Source: Flavobacterium reichenbachii
Lineage (GTDB): Bacteria > Bacteroidota > Bacteroidia > Flavobacteriales > Flavobacteriaceae
Assembly: GCF_002217435.1 (NCBI RefSeq)
Contig: NZ_MUHF01000003.1
Span: 310,001 to 374,000 of the forward strand
DNA length: 64,000 nucleotides
Direction: 5' to 3'
Below are positions 8,269-17,611 of this stretch, in pieces. The translations under genes and the position numbers were made by a program. The first letter of the stretch is position 1. Every line of letters starts with the position of its first letter. The notes beneath the pieces were generated by a model. That model had not been told where the DNA came from. It saw only the letters and a program-made list of their open reading frames with translations, and did no database searches.

Positions 8269-9662
8269 AGAAAGTATTCCTGCTATTAGCGATTTTTTAT
8301 CAGCTTTCTTCTTTTTCTCAAAATAAAGAAGTGCTGTATAATTTTACCTCAATTCCGCAGTCCTCACTTGTAAATCCTGGTGCAGATGTGTCGTATAAAT
8401 TTTACTTTGGAGTTCCGGTTGCATCTGGAGTTTCTGCAAATTTAGGATCCAGCAGTTTTTCTGCCTATGATTTATTTGCCGAAAACGGTGTTGATTTTAA
8501 TGATAAAGTGCGAAACGTTGTCAATAAATCATCGAATAAAGACAGAGTAATAACAAACCAGCAGTTAGAATTGTTCTCTGGCGGTTTTAGAATAGGAGGC
8601 AGAGATAGTAAATCTTACATCTCGTTCGGAATGTATCAGGAATTTGACTTTTTTATGTTTATGCCCAAAGATCTTGCAGTATTAGCATTAGACGGAAATA
8701 AAAATCATATAGGAAAATCATTTAATTTAGGAGATTTGAGTCTTAAAGCCGAAGTACTTTCGGTATTTCACGTTGGTTTTCATAAAAAGGTAAGTGAAAA
8801 ACTTGTTTTAGGCGGGCGTGCAAAAATTTATTCAAGTGGTGCAAATGCGACTTCAACCAAAAATTCAGGATATATTTATACAGGACAAAATGTTGGAACC
8901 CCAAATTTATACAGCCAAACCATATCATCAGATCTGGAACTTAAAACATCTGGTATTTCAAAATTCACAAAAGACGAGTATGAAGGTAATATTGCACGTG
9001 ACATTGCAAATAATACTTTTTTTAACGGAAGCCTTGGTTTAGGTTTTGATGCCGGAATTACCTATTACTTCAAAGACAATCTCCAATTTACAGCCAGTGT
9101 TATTGATCTTGGTTTTATAAGACAGAGTAAGGATATTGAGACCCTTACGTACAAAGGGACTTACCAATATGATGGTGTAAATCCTAATTTTTTAGGAAAT
9201 GACGATCCCGAAAATGTCTTCGACGAATTTAATGCTGCCATTCCAAGAGACACGCTTTATAATAAATATACAACCTGGCGGCCGACCAAAATATATTCAT
9301 CCCTTCAATATTCTTTTGGAGAATACCGTTCAGATGAAGATTGTAACTGCAGGACGCAGGTTAAAAGACGGTATTTAAATGATGCCGGAGTTCAGTTTTT
9401 TGCCATGTCTGCACCAAGAACACCGCTTTTTGCGTTAACCGCTTTTTATAAAAGAAGTATATTTGAAAAATTAGATGTAAAAGCAACTTATACGTTTGAT
9501 ACTTTTTCCAACAAAAATATTGGACTTGGACTTTCGGGTACTTTATGGAAAGTTAATATGTATTTGCTGGTCAATAATATTTTAGAACTTAAGGACGTTT
9601 CTAAAGCAAATAGTATGGCATTTCAAGTTGGTTTAAATTTTGTCTTTCAGGATAAGGAGTAA
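8265..9662 (+). CDS. DUF5723 family outer-membrane beta-barrel protein
   Basis: A 465-residue protein with signal peptide (MKKVFLLLAIFYQLSSFSQ) followed by LYNFTSIPQSSLVNPG, the start typical of the DUF5723 family of Bacteroidota. The remainder alternates polar and hydrophobic residues in FadL/PorV-like beta-strands and ends GLNFVFQDKE. An internal DEDCNCRTQVKRRY segment contributes two cysteines. It is coupled to the preceding lipoprotein gene by a 4-bp overlap, which suggests an outer-membrane pair. Substrate and function are unknown. Confidence 0.8.
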   Translation: MKKVFLLLAIFYQLSSFSQNKEVLYNFTSIPQSSLVNPGADVSYKFYFGVPVASGVSANLGSSSFSAYDLFAENGVDFNDKVRNVVNKSSNKDRVITNQQLELFSGGFRIGGRDSKSYISFGMYQEFDFFMFMPKDLAVLALDGNKNHIGKSFNLGDLSLKAEVLSVFHVGFHKKVSEKLVLGGRAKIYSSGANATSTKNSGYIYTGQNVGTPNLYSQTISSDLELKTSGISKFTKDEYEGNIARDIANNTFFNGSLGLGFDAGITYYFKDNLQFTASVIDLGFIRQSKDIETLTYKGTYQYDGVNPNFLGNDDPENVFDEFNAAIPRDTLYNKYTTWRPTKIYSSLQYSFGEYRSDEDCNCRTQVKRRYLNDAGVQFFAMSAPRTPLFALTAFYKRSIFEKLDVKATYTFDTFSNKNIGLGLSGTLWKVNMYLLVNNILELKDVSKANSMAFQVGLNFVFQDKE

Positions 9663-9782
9663 TGAATTCAATATTAAAAAAAATGGAATTTAATGATTCA
9701 TTTGTAATTTATTTATTGAAAGGTTTTTCCTGTAAATACAATTTTATGAATAAGTTAGTGAACAAGTAGGCGATTTATTCAC

Positions 9783-9790
9783 TATATTTG
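9783..9790 (+). promoter_or_regulatory. Bacteroidota -7 element for guaB
   Basis: TATATTTG, a perfect TAnnTTTG match, ends 26 bases before the guaB ATG. The -33 region is not obvious. Confidence 0.55.
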
Positions 9791-9816
9791 CACGCAATTC
9801 AACTAGAAATTGCAAC

Positions 9817-11289
9817 ATGATAGCACACAACTCCAAGATTATCGGCGAAGGTTTAACTTACGACGATGTATTATTAGTACCTAACTACTCGAATGTGCTT
9901 CCCCGCGAAGTGAGTATCAAATCAAAATTCTCAAGAAATATAACATTAAACGTTCCTATAGTATCAGCTGCTATGGATACTGTTACAGAAAGTGCAATGG
10001 CAATCGCTATGGCTCAAGAAGGCGGTATTGGCGTTTTGCATAAAAACATGACTATCGAGCAGCAAGCGGCGAAAGTTAGAAAAGTAAAGCGTGCAGAAGC
10101 AGGAATGATTATTGATCCGGTAACTTTACCAATGAATTCAACAATTGCAGATGCTAAAAATGCTATGAAAGAATTCGGAATTGGCGGTATTCCAATCGTA
10201 GATGAAAACAGAATCTTAAAAGGAATTGTTACAAACCGTGATTTGCGTTTCGAAAAAAATGGTGCAAGACCAATTGCTGAGGTTATGACAAGCAGCAACT
10301 TAGTTACTGTTGCCGAAGGAACTTCATTAGAGCAGGCAGAAGTAGTTTTGCAAGGTCATAAAATCGAAAAACTTCCTGTTGTAAATGCTAAAAATGAACT
10401 TGTAGGTTTAATTACCTTTAGAGATATTACAAAATTGACTCAAAAACCAATTGCAAACAAAGATACTTTTGGTCGTTTGAGAGTTGCAGCCGCTATTGGA
10501 GTTACCGGAGATGCAGTTCAAAGAGCTGAAGCTTTGGTTGCTGCTGGTGTAGATGCAATTATTATTGATACTGCACACGGACATACTGAAGGTGTAGTAA
10601 ATGTATTAAAAGAAGTAAAATCAAAATTCCCTCAAATTGATGTTATTGTTGGAAACATTGCTACTCCTGAAGCTGCTAAATATTTAGTAGAAAACGGTGC
10701 AGATGGTGTAAAAGTAGGAATCGGACCCGGTTCTATTTGTACTACACGTATCGTTGCAGGTGTTGGTTTTCCTCAGTTTTCTGCAGTTTTAGAAGTTGCT
10801 GCAGCTATAAAAGGTACTGGAGTTCCAGTAATTGCAGATGGTGGAATTCGTTATACAGGAGATATTCCTAAAGCTATCGCTGCAGGTGCCGACTGCGTAA
10901 TGTTAGGTTCATTATTAGCAGGAACAAAAGAATCTCCGGGTGAAACTATAATTTTTGAAGGAAGAAAATTCAAATCTTACCGCGGAATGGGTTCTGTTGA
11001 AGCCATGCAAACAGGTTCTAAAGATCGTTATTTTCAGGATGTTGAAGATGATGTTAAAAAATTAGTTCCGGAAGGAATTGTTGGACGTGTTCCTTACAAA
11101 GGTGAATTAAACGAAAGTATGCTTCAATTTGTTGGAGGTCTTCGCGCCGGAATGGGATACTGTGGTTCAAAAGATATTCCAACTTTACAAGAATCTGGTC
11201 GTTTTGTTAGAATTACGTCAAGCGGTATTACAGAAAGTCATCCGCACAATGTTACAATCACAAAAGAAGCTCCAAATTATTCAAGATAA
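9817..11289 (+). CDS. guaB: Inosine-5'-monophosphate dehydrogenase
   Basis: This enzyme oxidises IMP to XMP with NAD+, the committed step of guanine nucleotide synthesis. The TIM barrel begins at [18 protein letters not shown] and is interrupted by two CBS domains at about residues 95-205. The catalytic loop is [17 protein letters not shown] with Cys308, followed by [16 protein letters not shown], the phosphate-binding loop [15 protein letters not shown], and the mobile flap with [10 protein letters not shown]. Length is 490 residues, the family norm. It stands alone, with its own -7 element and a strong terminator. Confidence 0.97.
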   Translation: MIAHNSKIIGEGLTYDDVLLVPNYSNVLPREVSIKSKFSRNITLNVPIVSAAMDTVTESAMAIAMAQEGGIGVLHKNMTIEQQAAKVRKVKRAEAGMIIDPVTLPMNSTIADAKNAMKEFGIGGIPIVDENRILKGIVTNRDLRFEKNGARPIAEVMTSSNLVTVAEGTSLEQAEVVLQGHKIEKLPVVNAKNELVGLITFRDITKLTQKPIANKDTFGRLRVAAAIGVTGDAVQRAEALVAAGVDAIIIDTAHGHTEGVVNVLKEVKSKFPQIDVIVGNIATPEAAKYLVENGADGVKVGIGPGSICTTRIVAGVGFPQFSAVLEVAAAIKGTGVPVIADGGIRYTGDIPKAIAAGADCVMLGSLLAGTKESPGETIIFEGRKFKSYRGMGSVEAMQTGSKDRYFQDVEDDVKKLVPEGIVGRVPYKGELNESMLQFVGGLRAGMGYCGSKDIPTLQESGRFVRITSSGITESHPHNVTITKEAPNYSR

Positions 11290-11311
11290 TTTAGCTTTCT
11301 ATATAAAAGTA

Positions 11312-11345
11312 AAGGCGTAAGATTCAAATTCTTACGCCTTTTTTT
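11312..11345 (+). terminator. Rho-independent terminator after guaB
   Basis: An 11-bp perfect stem (AAGGCGTAAGA and complement) with a 7-base loop is followed by a T run. It begins 23 bases after the guaB stop and may also serve the converging minus-strand gene. Confidence 0.9.
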
Positions 11346-11358
11346 ATTTTTTCCAGAA

Positions 11359-12558
11359 CTAGTTTTTCATTGTAAATAAAAACTCATCCGTTACTTTGTA
11401 CTCTTTATTTTTAATGACAATTTTATATCTACCGTTGTTCAACAGTAATTTTCCGTTTTGATCAGCATTTAAAATTTCGACAATATCGGCGGGAATTCCA
11501 TTTTTTTCAAATTCGTTAATTCGATATGCTGTTACTAATGCGGGAAATTCTTTTATTTTTGAACTTGGAATGCTGTATGCTTTTCGTTTTCCCTGCAAAG
11601 TTTTCCAGGCAGGTATTCCATTATCAAATTTAGTGACAGGATGAATTATTGAACAGTCAATTTTTTTAGGATTATCAATGCTGCCATTAAATGTTTTACC
11701 ATTTGAATCCACCAGAATTGCCGGATAATCTAAATTTAATATTTGAATATAAGGCTGATTTAATTTTAGATCTCCTCTCTCCGAATATTGAATTTGGTCA
11801 ATTGTAAACGGATTTATACCAGTAAATTCAGTCAATCTGCCAGCCATTGCTTTTTCCCAAGATTTAATTCCAGGTATCCCTTCAATTACATGATCATAAC
11901 CGCAATGAATTAAAAATTTACCTTTAGGATTTTTTTCGATCCATCGGGAAATGTTTTGAGCTTGTTTAATTTCTCTGTCCTTTCCAGTTATATTTTCTGA
12001 ACTAAAATCATCATAACCAAATACAGTAAATCCAATTTTTACAGCTTCACTTATTAAATTTCCGAATTCTGGTTCTTTAGTGTAAAATCCACTTTCTAAT
12101 ACAGGAAATTTTCTTTTATTTATTAAGCTGTCAGAAAGTGCTTCAACCCCAAGAAATCGAAAGCCATTATTATATAAACCTTGTAATATAGAGGTTGTAA
12201 AAACTCTGTGTCTCGCATTATTATGGGCTTCATTTATTATTATAATCTTCTCATTTTTTGATCTTTTAATAATGTAGTCCTTTGCATTTTGAGGAATAAA
12301 TTCCTTAATGTACAAACTATCAGCCTTTGTTATTTTTGGTATAGTGGCTCCATTTTTATCCCAGGTTTCCAATGCTTTTTTGTAATAACCGCTCATAGAA
12401 TAAGCAGTTGCTCCAGCTTGGTATTTCCATGGTGCTGTATCCTTTTCGATAGTAAAATCTATATCTCTGGAAAATTGATAAGTTTCTTTTTTTGACTGAG
12501 AATATATTGCTGCGATATTGTAAAAAAGCAAAAAGAATACAGAAATTAATGATTTCAT
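11359..12558 (-). CDS. Secreted EreA/ChaN-like protein
   Basis: A 399-residue protein with a signal peptide (MKSLISVFFLLFYNIAAIYSQ). The core contains IIINEAHNNARHR, FLGVEAL, GYDDFSSEN and FLIHCGYDH, an order of Glu/His motifs that resembles the erythromycin-esterase/ChaN superfamily (EreA-type hydrolases, haem-binding ChaN, TIKI-like). The likeness is motif-level only. Export to the periplasm and lack of a resistance context make a drug-esterase role unlikely. The C-terminal part (KGKTFNGSIDNP ... YKVTDEFLF) looks like an extra beta domain. It lies head-to-tail with another secreted protein gene 47 bp upstream. Confidence 0.55.
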   Translation of the reverse strand: MKSLISVFFLLFYNIAAIYSQSKKETYQFSRDIDFTIEKDTAPWKYQAGATAYSMSGYYKKALETWDKNGATIPKITKADSLYIKEFIPQNAKDYIIKRSKNEKIIIINEAHNNARHRVFTTSILQGLYNNGFRFLGVEALSDSLINKRKFPVLESGFYTKEPEFGNLISEAVKIGFTVFGYDDFSSENITGKDREIKQAQNISRWIEKNPKGKFLIHCGYDHVIEGIPGIKSWEKAMAGRLTEFTGINPFTIDQIQYSERGDLKLNQPYIQILNLDYPAILVDSNGKTFNGSIDNPKKIDCSIIHPVTKFDNGIPAWKTLQGKRKAYSIPSSKIKEFPALVTAYRINEFEKNGIPADIVEILNADQNGKLLLNNGRYKIVIKNKEYKVTDEFLFTMKN

Positions 12559-12605
12559 TTATGAGTATAAAAGTTTTTAATAATTAATAAATGAACTTTT
12601 TTGTT

Positions 12606-13436
12606 TTATTTTTTGGCGATTTTAACGGATTGACTATAATTGCTTTTTGATTTTAAATCTAAATTAAAATCAGTATGTTTTAGTTTCAGGTTAAGTTCCA
12701 TATCGATCGTATTTTCACTTGTAAAATGATTCAAAATATCGTAATCCAGTTTTCCTGTTCCATTTCCTGATCCGCTTATATCAAAGCGATTATCGATAAT
12801 TTTCATTGTGTATACTTGGACAATATCAAAAAGAGCATTTTTTGCAGTGATACTTTTCAAATTGTAAGTTGTTGTAATTACCATTTCAAAATTAATTCCT
12901 GCAATAGGAATTGTAAGTGGACTTTCCTGAGAAAAAGATTCGCCTACTCTTAATTTTCTTTCCGGAAGCTCAAGCTGTTTAAATGTGCTTTGAACTGTTT
13001 CAAAAATGGTTTTTTTAAAGCTTTCTTCCATTCCTTTAGATACGATCGAATCCAGTTTAGGCATATTCAAAAGGGAGACATTACCATACAAAAAGGTTCC
13101 GCTTGGAATTATATTTTTTCCATTTGCATCGGTTGATTTCAAATATTCAATCGTGATCGGGAAATTTCCATCTTTACCCATTTTACCAGTTTTAGAAACC
13201 GTTTCTACGTTAAAGGAATTTTTTATTTTGGTTGGATTTTCTGTTCCGTTTTTCTTTAGTATTTCCAAAAAATTTTCTGATCCTGAATAAGCAATTTCAT
13301 AATCTGAAGAATTAGTTATGGTTTGATAATAAGTAGTCTCGGGCGAATAACCAGGTTTGAAGTCTAAAATTTTATTCGATTGTCCGTAGCTAAAAAAGGT
13401 AGCAATACAAAAAAGTAGTAAAAATGTTTTTTTCAT
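12606..13436 (-). CDS. Secreted protein of unknown function
   Basis: A 276-residue protein with a clear signal peptide (MKKTFLLLFCIATFFSYGQ). The mature part is beta-rich with repeated Thr/Asn/Ser patches, such as YYQTITNSSDYEIAYSG and VITTTYNLKSITAKNALFD. Its general shape, including 'GESFSQESPLTIPIAG', resembles DUF6263-like periplasmic proteins, but I cannot assign it firmly. It has no catalytic motif that I can see. It is followed 47 bp later by the EreA/ChaN-like gene on the same strand. Confidence 0.65.
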   Translation of the reverse strand: MKKTFLLLFCIATFFSYGQSNKILDFKPGYSPETTYYQTITNSSDYEIAYSGSENFLEILKKNGTENPTKIKNSFNVETVSKTGKMGKDGNFPITIEYLKSTDANGKNIIPSGTFLYGNVSLLNMPKLDSIVSKGMEESFKKTIFETVQSTFKQLELPERKLRVGESFSQESPLTIPIAGINFEMVITTTYNLKSITAKNALFDIVQVYTMKIIDNRFDISGSGNGTGKLDYDILNHFTSENTIDMELNLKLKHTDFNLDLKSKSNYSQSVKIAKK

Positions 13437-13542
13437 GTTGAAAGTTAAGGCGTATAATTATTGGCGCTTTATCAAACGAAAATAGGAAAATTATTAACAA
13501 GTAAAATTTTATTCTTTGTAATTTTCGATTCAAAACAAAAAA

Positions 13543-13571
13543 AACAGCTTATAGATAAAGTATAAGCCGTT
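13543..13571 (-). terminator. Terminator after the L,D-transpeptidase gene
   Basis: An inverted repeat of 11 bp with one mismatch (AACAGCTTATA against TATAAGCCGTT) and a 7-base loop is followed on the minus strand by a run of T residues. It starts 24 bases past the stop at 13595. Confidence 0.7.
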
Positions 13572-13594
13572 TTTTCAGGAAAGAAAAAAATATT

Positions 13595-14488
13595 TTATTG
13601 AACAGCTGTTTGTTCAGCAGTTCTAAGTTTTTGATTGTCCAGGATTTTCTGTATGAAAGCAGAAGTTTGAGATTCAATTTCTTTTTCAGAAATATCCAAA
13701 GCTTTAGGATCTTTTACCAAAGCATACCAAGGTTTTGCACCGTCAAAGTCGTAGTTTCCAAAAACAACAACCGGAGTCCCTTTTACTTTTACATTTTCTT
13801 TGTCTTTAAGAATCCATTCATCTGCAAATTTGTACAGGTATTTGGCATCTTTTTCTAAAAGACGAAGACAAGAATGTGAAGCAGGATAACCTGGTAATTC
13901 ATATTCATGAAAACCTACACCAAGTTTATTTTCGATATTAAAATTCCATTTTAAGTCCCATTCGTCATTAAAAGTGCTGGTCGTTTTCTCGGCTTTCCAA
14001 TTGGTAAAAAATAATCCTGTTGGAGTTTGATCTTTTTTTCGCCCCATATTTGTAGGACCTGTATATACAAGTTCTCCATTTTCGTAAGCGGCAAAAGTTT
14101 GAGTAGGGTAGGAGAAAATAATGATTTTAGAAACTTCTTCTAAAGCACTCACGTGCAGAGGAAACGGAAGATAATAAACCAAATCACCGCTAAAATCACC
14201 AGGAACTACAATCGAATCCTTTTTTGCTAAATTCTTTTTATCAGTTCTGTTTACAGCATAGACTATTGCTGCTTTTGCACTGTCAGATTCATTTATTTTC
14301 AGCCATTCTTTTGTCTTTTCAAAATGATATTCAACAGATTTTGGTTTTTTATATTCTATTGTTTTTTTAGGTTCTTTTTTTTCTGTTTTATTTTCGGTCA
14401 GGTTTATAGTATCGCTCTTTTTACAAGAAACCATTAATCCTAACATTAATATAAGTAGTGCGTTTGCTGTGTAATATAACTTTCTCAT
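13595..14488 (-). CDS. L,D-transpeptidase (YkuD domain) lipoprotein
   Basis: This family cross-links peptidoglycan stems or attaches proteins to them in the periplasm. The N-terminus is a lipoprotein signal with lipobox LMVSC (Cys22), followed by a charged linker. The YkuD domain contains IIIFSYPTQTFAAYENGELVY (strand entry), GRKKDQTPTGLF, GFHEYELPG with His194, and the catalytic motif SHSCLRL with Cys207 as nucleophile and Arg209. The usual motif is SHGCIR, so the Gly is Ser here. Length is 297 residues. A terminator follows directly. Confidence 0.85.
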   Translation of the reverse strand: MRKLYYTANALLILMLGLMVSCKKSDTINLTENKTEKKEPKKTIEYKKPKSVEYHFEKTKEWLKINESDSAKAAIVYAVNRTDKKNLAKKDSIVVPGDFSGDLVYYLPFPLHVSALEEVSKIIIFSYPTQTFAAYENGELVYTGPTNMGRKKDQTPTGLFFTNWKAEKTTSTFNDEWDLKWNFNIENKLGVGFHEYELPGYPASHSCLRLLEKDAKYLYKFADEWILKDKENVKVKGTPVVVFGNYDFDGAKPWYALVKDPKALDISEKEIESQTSAFIQKILDNQKLRTAEQTAVQ

Positions 14489-14572
14489 AATTGGTATTTT
14501 TTAGTTATGACAAAGTTTCAATTTTATGTTAAAAAATGAGTTATATAATTTTTAAAAATGTTTGTTTGATTT

Positions 14573-15127
14573 TCATTTAACAATTAAATTAATATTGGAT
14601 AACTCATCCAGCATGATTTTAAAAAGAGAAATTAGTGAATTTAAAGTTTTCAAATGATCCACTTTACCATTTATGTAATATGATAATTCAAAAGTATTTT
14701 CAGGAAGTTTTTCTCCCCAGATTCCTTTATAATCTGAGATTTGAATATTTACGTCCTTTTGGTCTTTTAAGATACTCTGAAGCTCTTTGTTTTTTAATAC
14801 ACTTTTTATTTTAAATTCATTATTACTTTTGATTGTAAATAAATTGTCAAAATCTGGATTTCCTATTTTTATATCCTGTCCTCCAAAAAAGTTTTCTATT
14901 TTTCTAATAGTGGTTTCTGTATAAATTTCAAACTTAAAATTATCTATCAGAGTAATTGGAGTTATAACTCTGGTTACGTCGTTGCTATATTTTCCCGACC
15001 AAACAGTGTAATTATCGAGGATAATCTTCCAGTTTTTGTATTCAATAGTTGTGGAATCAGAATTCCACGAATAGCCTTCGGTAAAAACACCATCTGTTTC
15101 TTCTGCAAGTTGTTTCCAAATATTCAT
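14573..15127 (-). CDS. Hypothetical cytosolic protein
   Basis: A 184-residue protein without signal peptide or membrane segment. It begins MNIWKQLAEETDG and contains YKNWKIILDNYTVWSGKYS and FFGGQDIKIGNPDFDNLFTIKSN. This last motif resembles the core of DUF3137-type proteins, where 'T.D..FD..F.V.S.D' recurs, but the similarity is weak. It begins three bases after the stop of the upstream alpha/beta hydrolase gene and is probably in the same operon with it and the S41 peptidase. Confidence 0.6.
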   Translation of the reverse strand: MNIWKQLAEETDGVFTEGYSWNSDSTTIEYKNWKIILDNYTVWSGKYSNDVTRVITPITLIDNFKFEIYTETTIRKIENFFGGQDIKIGNPDFDNLFTIKSNNEFKIKSVLKNKELQSILKDQKDVNIQISDYKGIWGEKLPENTFELSYYINGKVDHLKTLNSLISLFKIMLDELSNINLIVK

Positions 15128-15130
15128 ATG

Positions 15131-16075
15131 CTAAATCTTTGATAAAAATAAAGTGTTATCACTAATCCATTCTGGCTTGTTTTTGAGCAAATAATTTTCG
15201 TGTCCAGTATTTTTATAGATTTTTAAATTTTTACTTCCTTTCAAATTAACATAAATTTCATCAATTTCTTTTCGGCTTACACTTTTATCTTTTTCTCCAT
15301 AAAGCAGTAAAACCGGACAGACAATGTTTTTTGCGTATTCACTTGGATTATGACCAAATCCCCAAAAACCATTTTGAATACCGCCCCAAAATAAAAGCAG
15401 TCTGGCCATCGGAAAAGTTGGTGCATTTACCCTTTTAAATCTCGCATAAACAGTTTTATACATCGACCCAAATGGGCATTCAAGAATTATTCCTTTTGGT
15501 TTTATTTTATCGTCGTCAATGCATTTCATAATAGCAACCGCTCCCATTGAAGTGCCAAACATATAAATGTTTTTTTCTCCCGTTTGTTTTATATAGTCAA
15601 AGACAGTTTTAACTTCTTCAGCTTCTTTGTAACCAATTGTTGTCTGGTTTCCTTCTGAGTTTCCGCTCCCCATAAAATCAACAAGTACAGTGTTATAACC
15701 CAATTTTATATATTCATCTGATCTTTCAATCATTAAAGATTTCTCACCACCGTAACCATGAAATAATAGTACTGTTCCTTTTGGTTTTTCAGTTTTAATT
15801 AACCAGCATTCAATTTCTTTATTACTTTTTAATTTTAAAGTTTGAAATTTTTGAGAAGGGAATTTTTTGTTTTTTGGTTTAGGATTATTAACTCCAAAAA
15901 CAACAATTTTAGCTTTGTCCCACGATGTTAGTTTTTCCGGGCTTTTAGTTTTTGCCTTTTTACTATTGTTGTAATGTGTGAATTTGTAAGCATGAAAAAA
16001 AGCAATAGTATTCATTATTATAAAAATAACCAAAAGTGTTTTAACAATTTTTCTGCTGTATTTATGTAATTTCAT
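15131..16075 (-). CDS. Membrane-anchored alpha/beta hydrolase
   Basis: A 314-residue serine hydrolase with one N-terminal membrane segment (IVKTLLVIFIIMNTIAFFHA) and the catalytic domain probably on the periplasmic side. Visible are the oxyanion motif LLFHGYGG, VDFMGSGNSEG, the nucleophile elbow GTSMGAVA with Ser176, the acid loop LLLYGEKDKSVS and the base NTGHENYL. This is the BAAT/YqkD-like family of lipase-type hydrolases; the substrate is unknown. Its ATG at 16075 abuts the stop of the S41 peptidase gene at 16076, so the two are co-transcribed. Confidence 0.8.
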   Translation of the reverse strand: MKLHKYSRKIVKTLLVIFIIMNTIAFFHAYKFTHYNNSKKAKTKSPEKLTSWDKAKIVVFGVNNPKPKNKKFPSQKFQTLKLKSNKEIECWLIKTEKPKGTVLLFHGYGGEKSLMIERSDEYIKLGYNTVLVDFMGSGNSEGNQTTIGYKEAEEVKTVFDYIKQTGEKNIYMFGTSMGAVAIMKCIDDDKIKPKGIILECPFGSMYKTVYARFKRVNAPTFPMARLLLFWGGIQNGFWGFGHNPSEYAKNIVCPVLLLYGEKDKSVSRKEIDEIYVNLKGSKNLKIYKNTGHENYLLKNKPEWISDNTLFLSKI

Positions 16076-17569
16076 TTATTTCTGTTCAATTAGTTTTAAA
16101 GTATATTCAAACTGTGTGTCCTTATTTTTTAAAAAATCTTCTAATGTTTGTCTGACTTCACGATCAGGAATTATTCCCCTTCCAAAAATCTGATTGGCTT
16201 TTTTAGGAACATCCTGTTCTAAATTTACAATCGAAAACTGGGTTTTTATTTTAGAATTAGGTAATTCATATTCAACAGGAGTATGTCCGTTGTGCCCATA
16301 ATACCCGCCCATAGTTTCTTCACCAATCACAATAGCATTTGTTCTTCCAGTGGCTAATGATGCAAAGAGAGAACCTGCAGAAGCAATTCTAGGGCTTATT
16401 AACAAATAAATCTGACCTTTAAAACTGTTTTTATCAGGCTGAAGTAAAGCATTAAATTTTTCGTCTTGTATGTATTTACCGTTTTCCAGTTTTGGAAACT
16501 CTTCTTTTATTTCCTCTTCAAAATCTTTTCTTTCTTCGTGCTGTTTTTGAGGTTCGGTTTCTTCGTAAACTAAATAATTGGGAAACGGGATTTCCTGAAA
16601 ATTAACGTACGCTTCAGCATTTTCCCGATACGGTTTTTGTGTGAGATAAGAAAAAGTAAGAATGTCATTTGGGTCCGTTCCGCCGCCATTATTTCTAACA
16701 TCGACAATCAGGTTTTTTATCTGCAAATTGTTAGAAAGGTATTGAAAACAGCTGTCCAGATGTTTTTTATAAGCCAAATGTTCTTTGTCTTCGGCATTAT
16801 TGCCAATTGCAAACGTATTTATAGTAAGTAAACTTGTATTGGGTGTAATGACTTTAAAAGAATATTTGTTTTTTATTTTACCATATTGTAAGCTGTCAAT
16901 AGGAAGCGAATGGCGGTTCTTGAAATTTTCTTTTCGAATTTCGTTCGAAACACCTGTGATAGTTTTGAGTAATTTTTGAGATTTGTCCGGAAGTGAGTAT
17001 TCAACTAAAAACTTCTTTTGAGATCCGTATTCCATCTCAAAATATCGCGCAAAAGAACCTGCAATTCCAATAGATTTTCCAGAGATATTATAGCCGTCTG
17101 TGGTGTAATATTTATAGAATGAAGCTAAAAGCTCTTTAGTTTTGATTTTGTTGATGCTGAAAATTTCTGAGCCTAATGGAATTTCAGTATTCCGGAAATT
17201 AACAATTAACTTGTCTTCAATAAGTTTTACAGGATAAGGAAAAAACACATTTCCTGATGAGAATTTATTTTGAAAATTTTCAGGAAGAGTAGTGTCATTA
17301 TGTAAACTGCCTTCAAAATCTGTAATTTTTAAAATTATTTTGTAAAAATCCAGCAGTGCTTTAGGCTCATTTATTTGGCTGAATGCCCATGAATAAATGC
17401 TGTCAGTTTGTTGTTTAGTACGATATTTATAAAGTCCGGAATTGGCTTTTTCTCTAATTTCTTTAAAAACAGTAAGATCTTGTTTTAATTCATATACGCT
17501 CAATTTCTGATTTTGCGCCGCCATTAAAAATGGAATAAAAACAAAAAGCATTATTTTAGATTTGAACAT
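16076..17569 (-). CDS. Secreted S41 family peptidase
   Basis: A 497-residue protein with a signal peptide (MFKSKIMLFVFIPFLMAAQ). The protease core is recognised by NLIVDVRNNGGGTD, where the C-terminal-processing-protease fold begins, and RIASAGSLFASLATG, which contains the probable nucleophile Ser and follows IYLLISP. GEETMGGYYGHNG is the following conserved loop. No clear PDZ domain is visible; the N-terminal 200 residues probably fill that place. It is the first gene of a tight run with the alpha/beta hydrolase and a hypothetical gene. It probably degrades periplasmic peptides. Confidence 0.8.
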   Translation of the reverse strand: MFKSKIMLFVFIPFLMAAQNQKLSVYELKQDLTVFKEIREKANSGLYKYRTKQQTDSIYSWAFSQINEPKALLDFYKIILKITDFEGSLHNDTTLPENFQNKFSSGNVFFPYPVKLIEDKLIVNFRNTEIPLGSEIFSINKIKTKELLASFYKYYTTDGYNISGKSIGIAGSFARYFEMEYGSQKKFLVEYSLPDKSQKLLKTITGVSNEIRKENFKNRHSLPIDSLQYGKIKNKYSFKVITPNTSLLTINTFAIGNNAEDKEHLAYKKHLDSCFQYLSNNLQIKNLIVDVRNNGGGTDPNDILTFSYLTQKPYRENAEAYVNFQEIPFPNYLVYEETEPQKQHEERKDFEEEIKEEFPKLENGKYIQDEKFNALLQPDKNSFKGQIYLLISPRIASAGSLFASLATGRTNAIVIGEETMGGYYGHNGHTPVEYELPNSKIKTQFSIVNLEQDVPKKANQIFGRGIIPDREVRQTLEDFLKNKDTQFEYTLKLIEQK

Positions 17570-17611
17570 TATTAAGAAATTAAATTCAAATCTAAAATAA
17601 TAAAAAATGTC

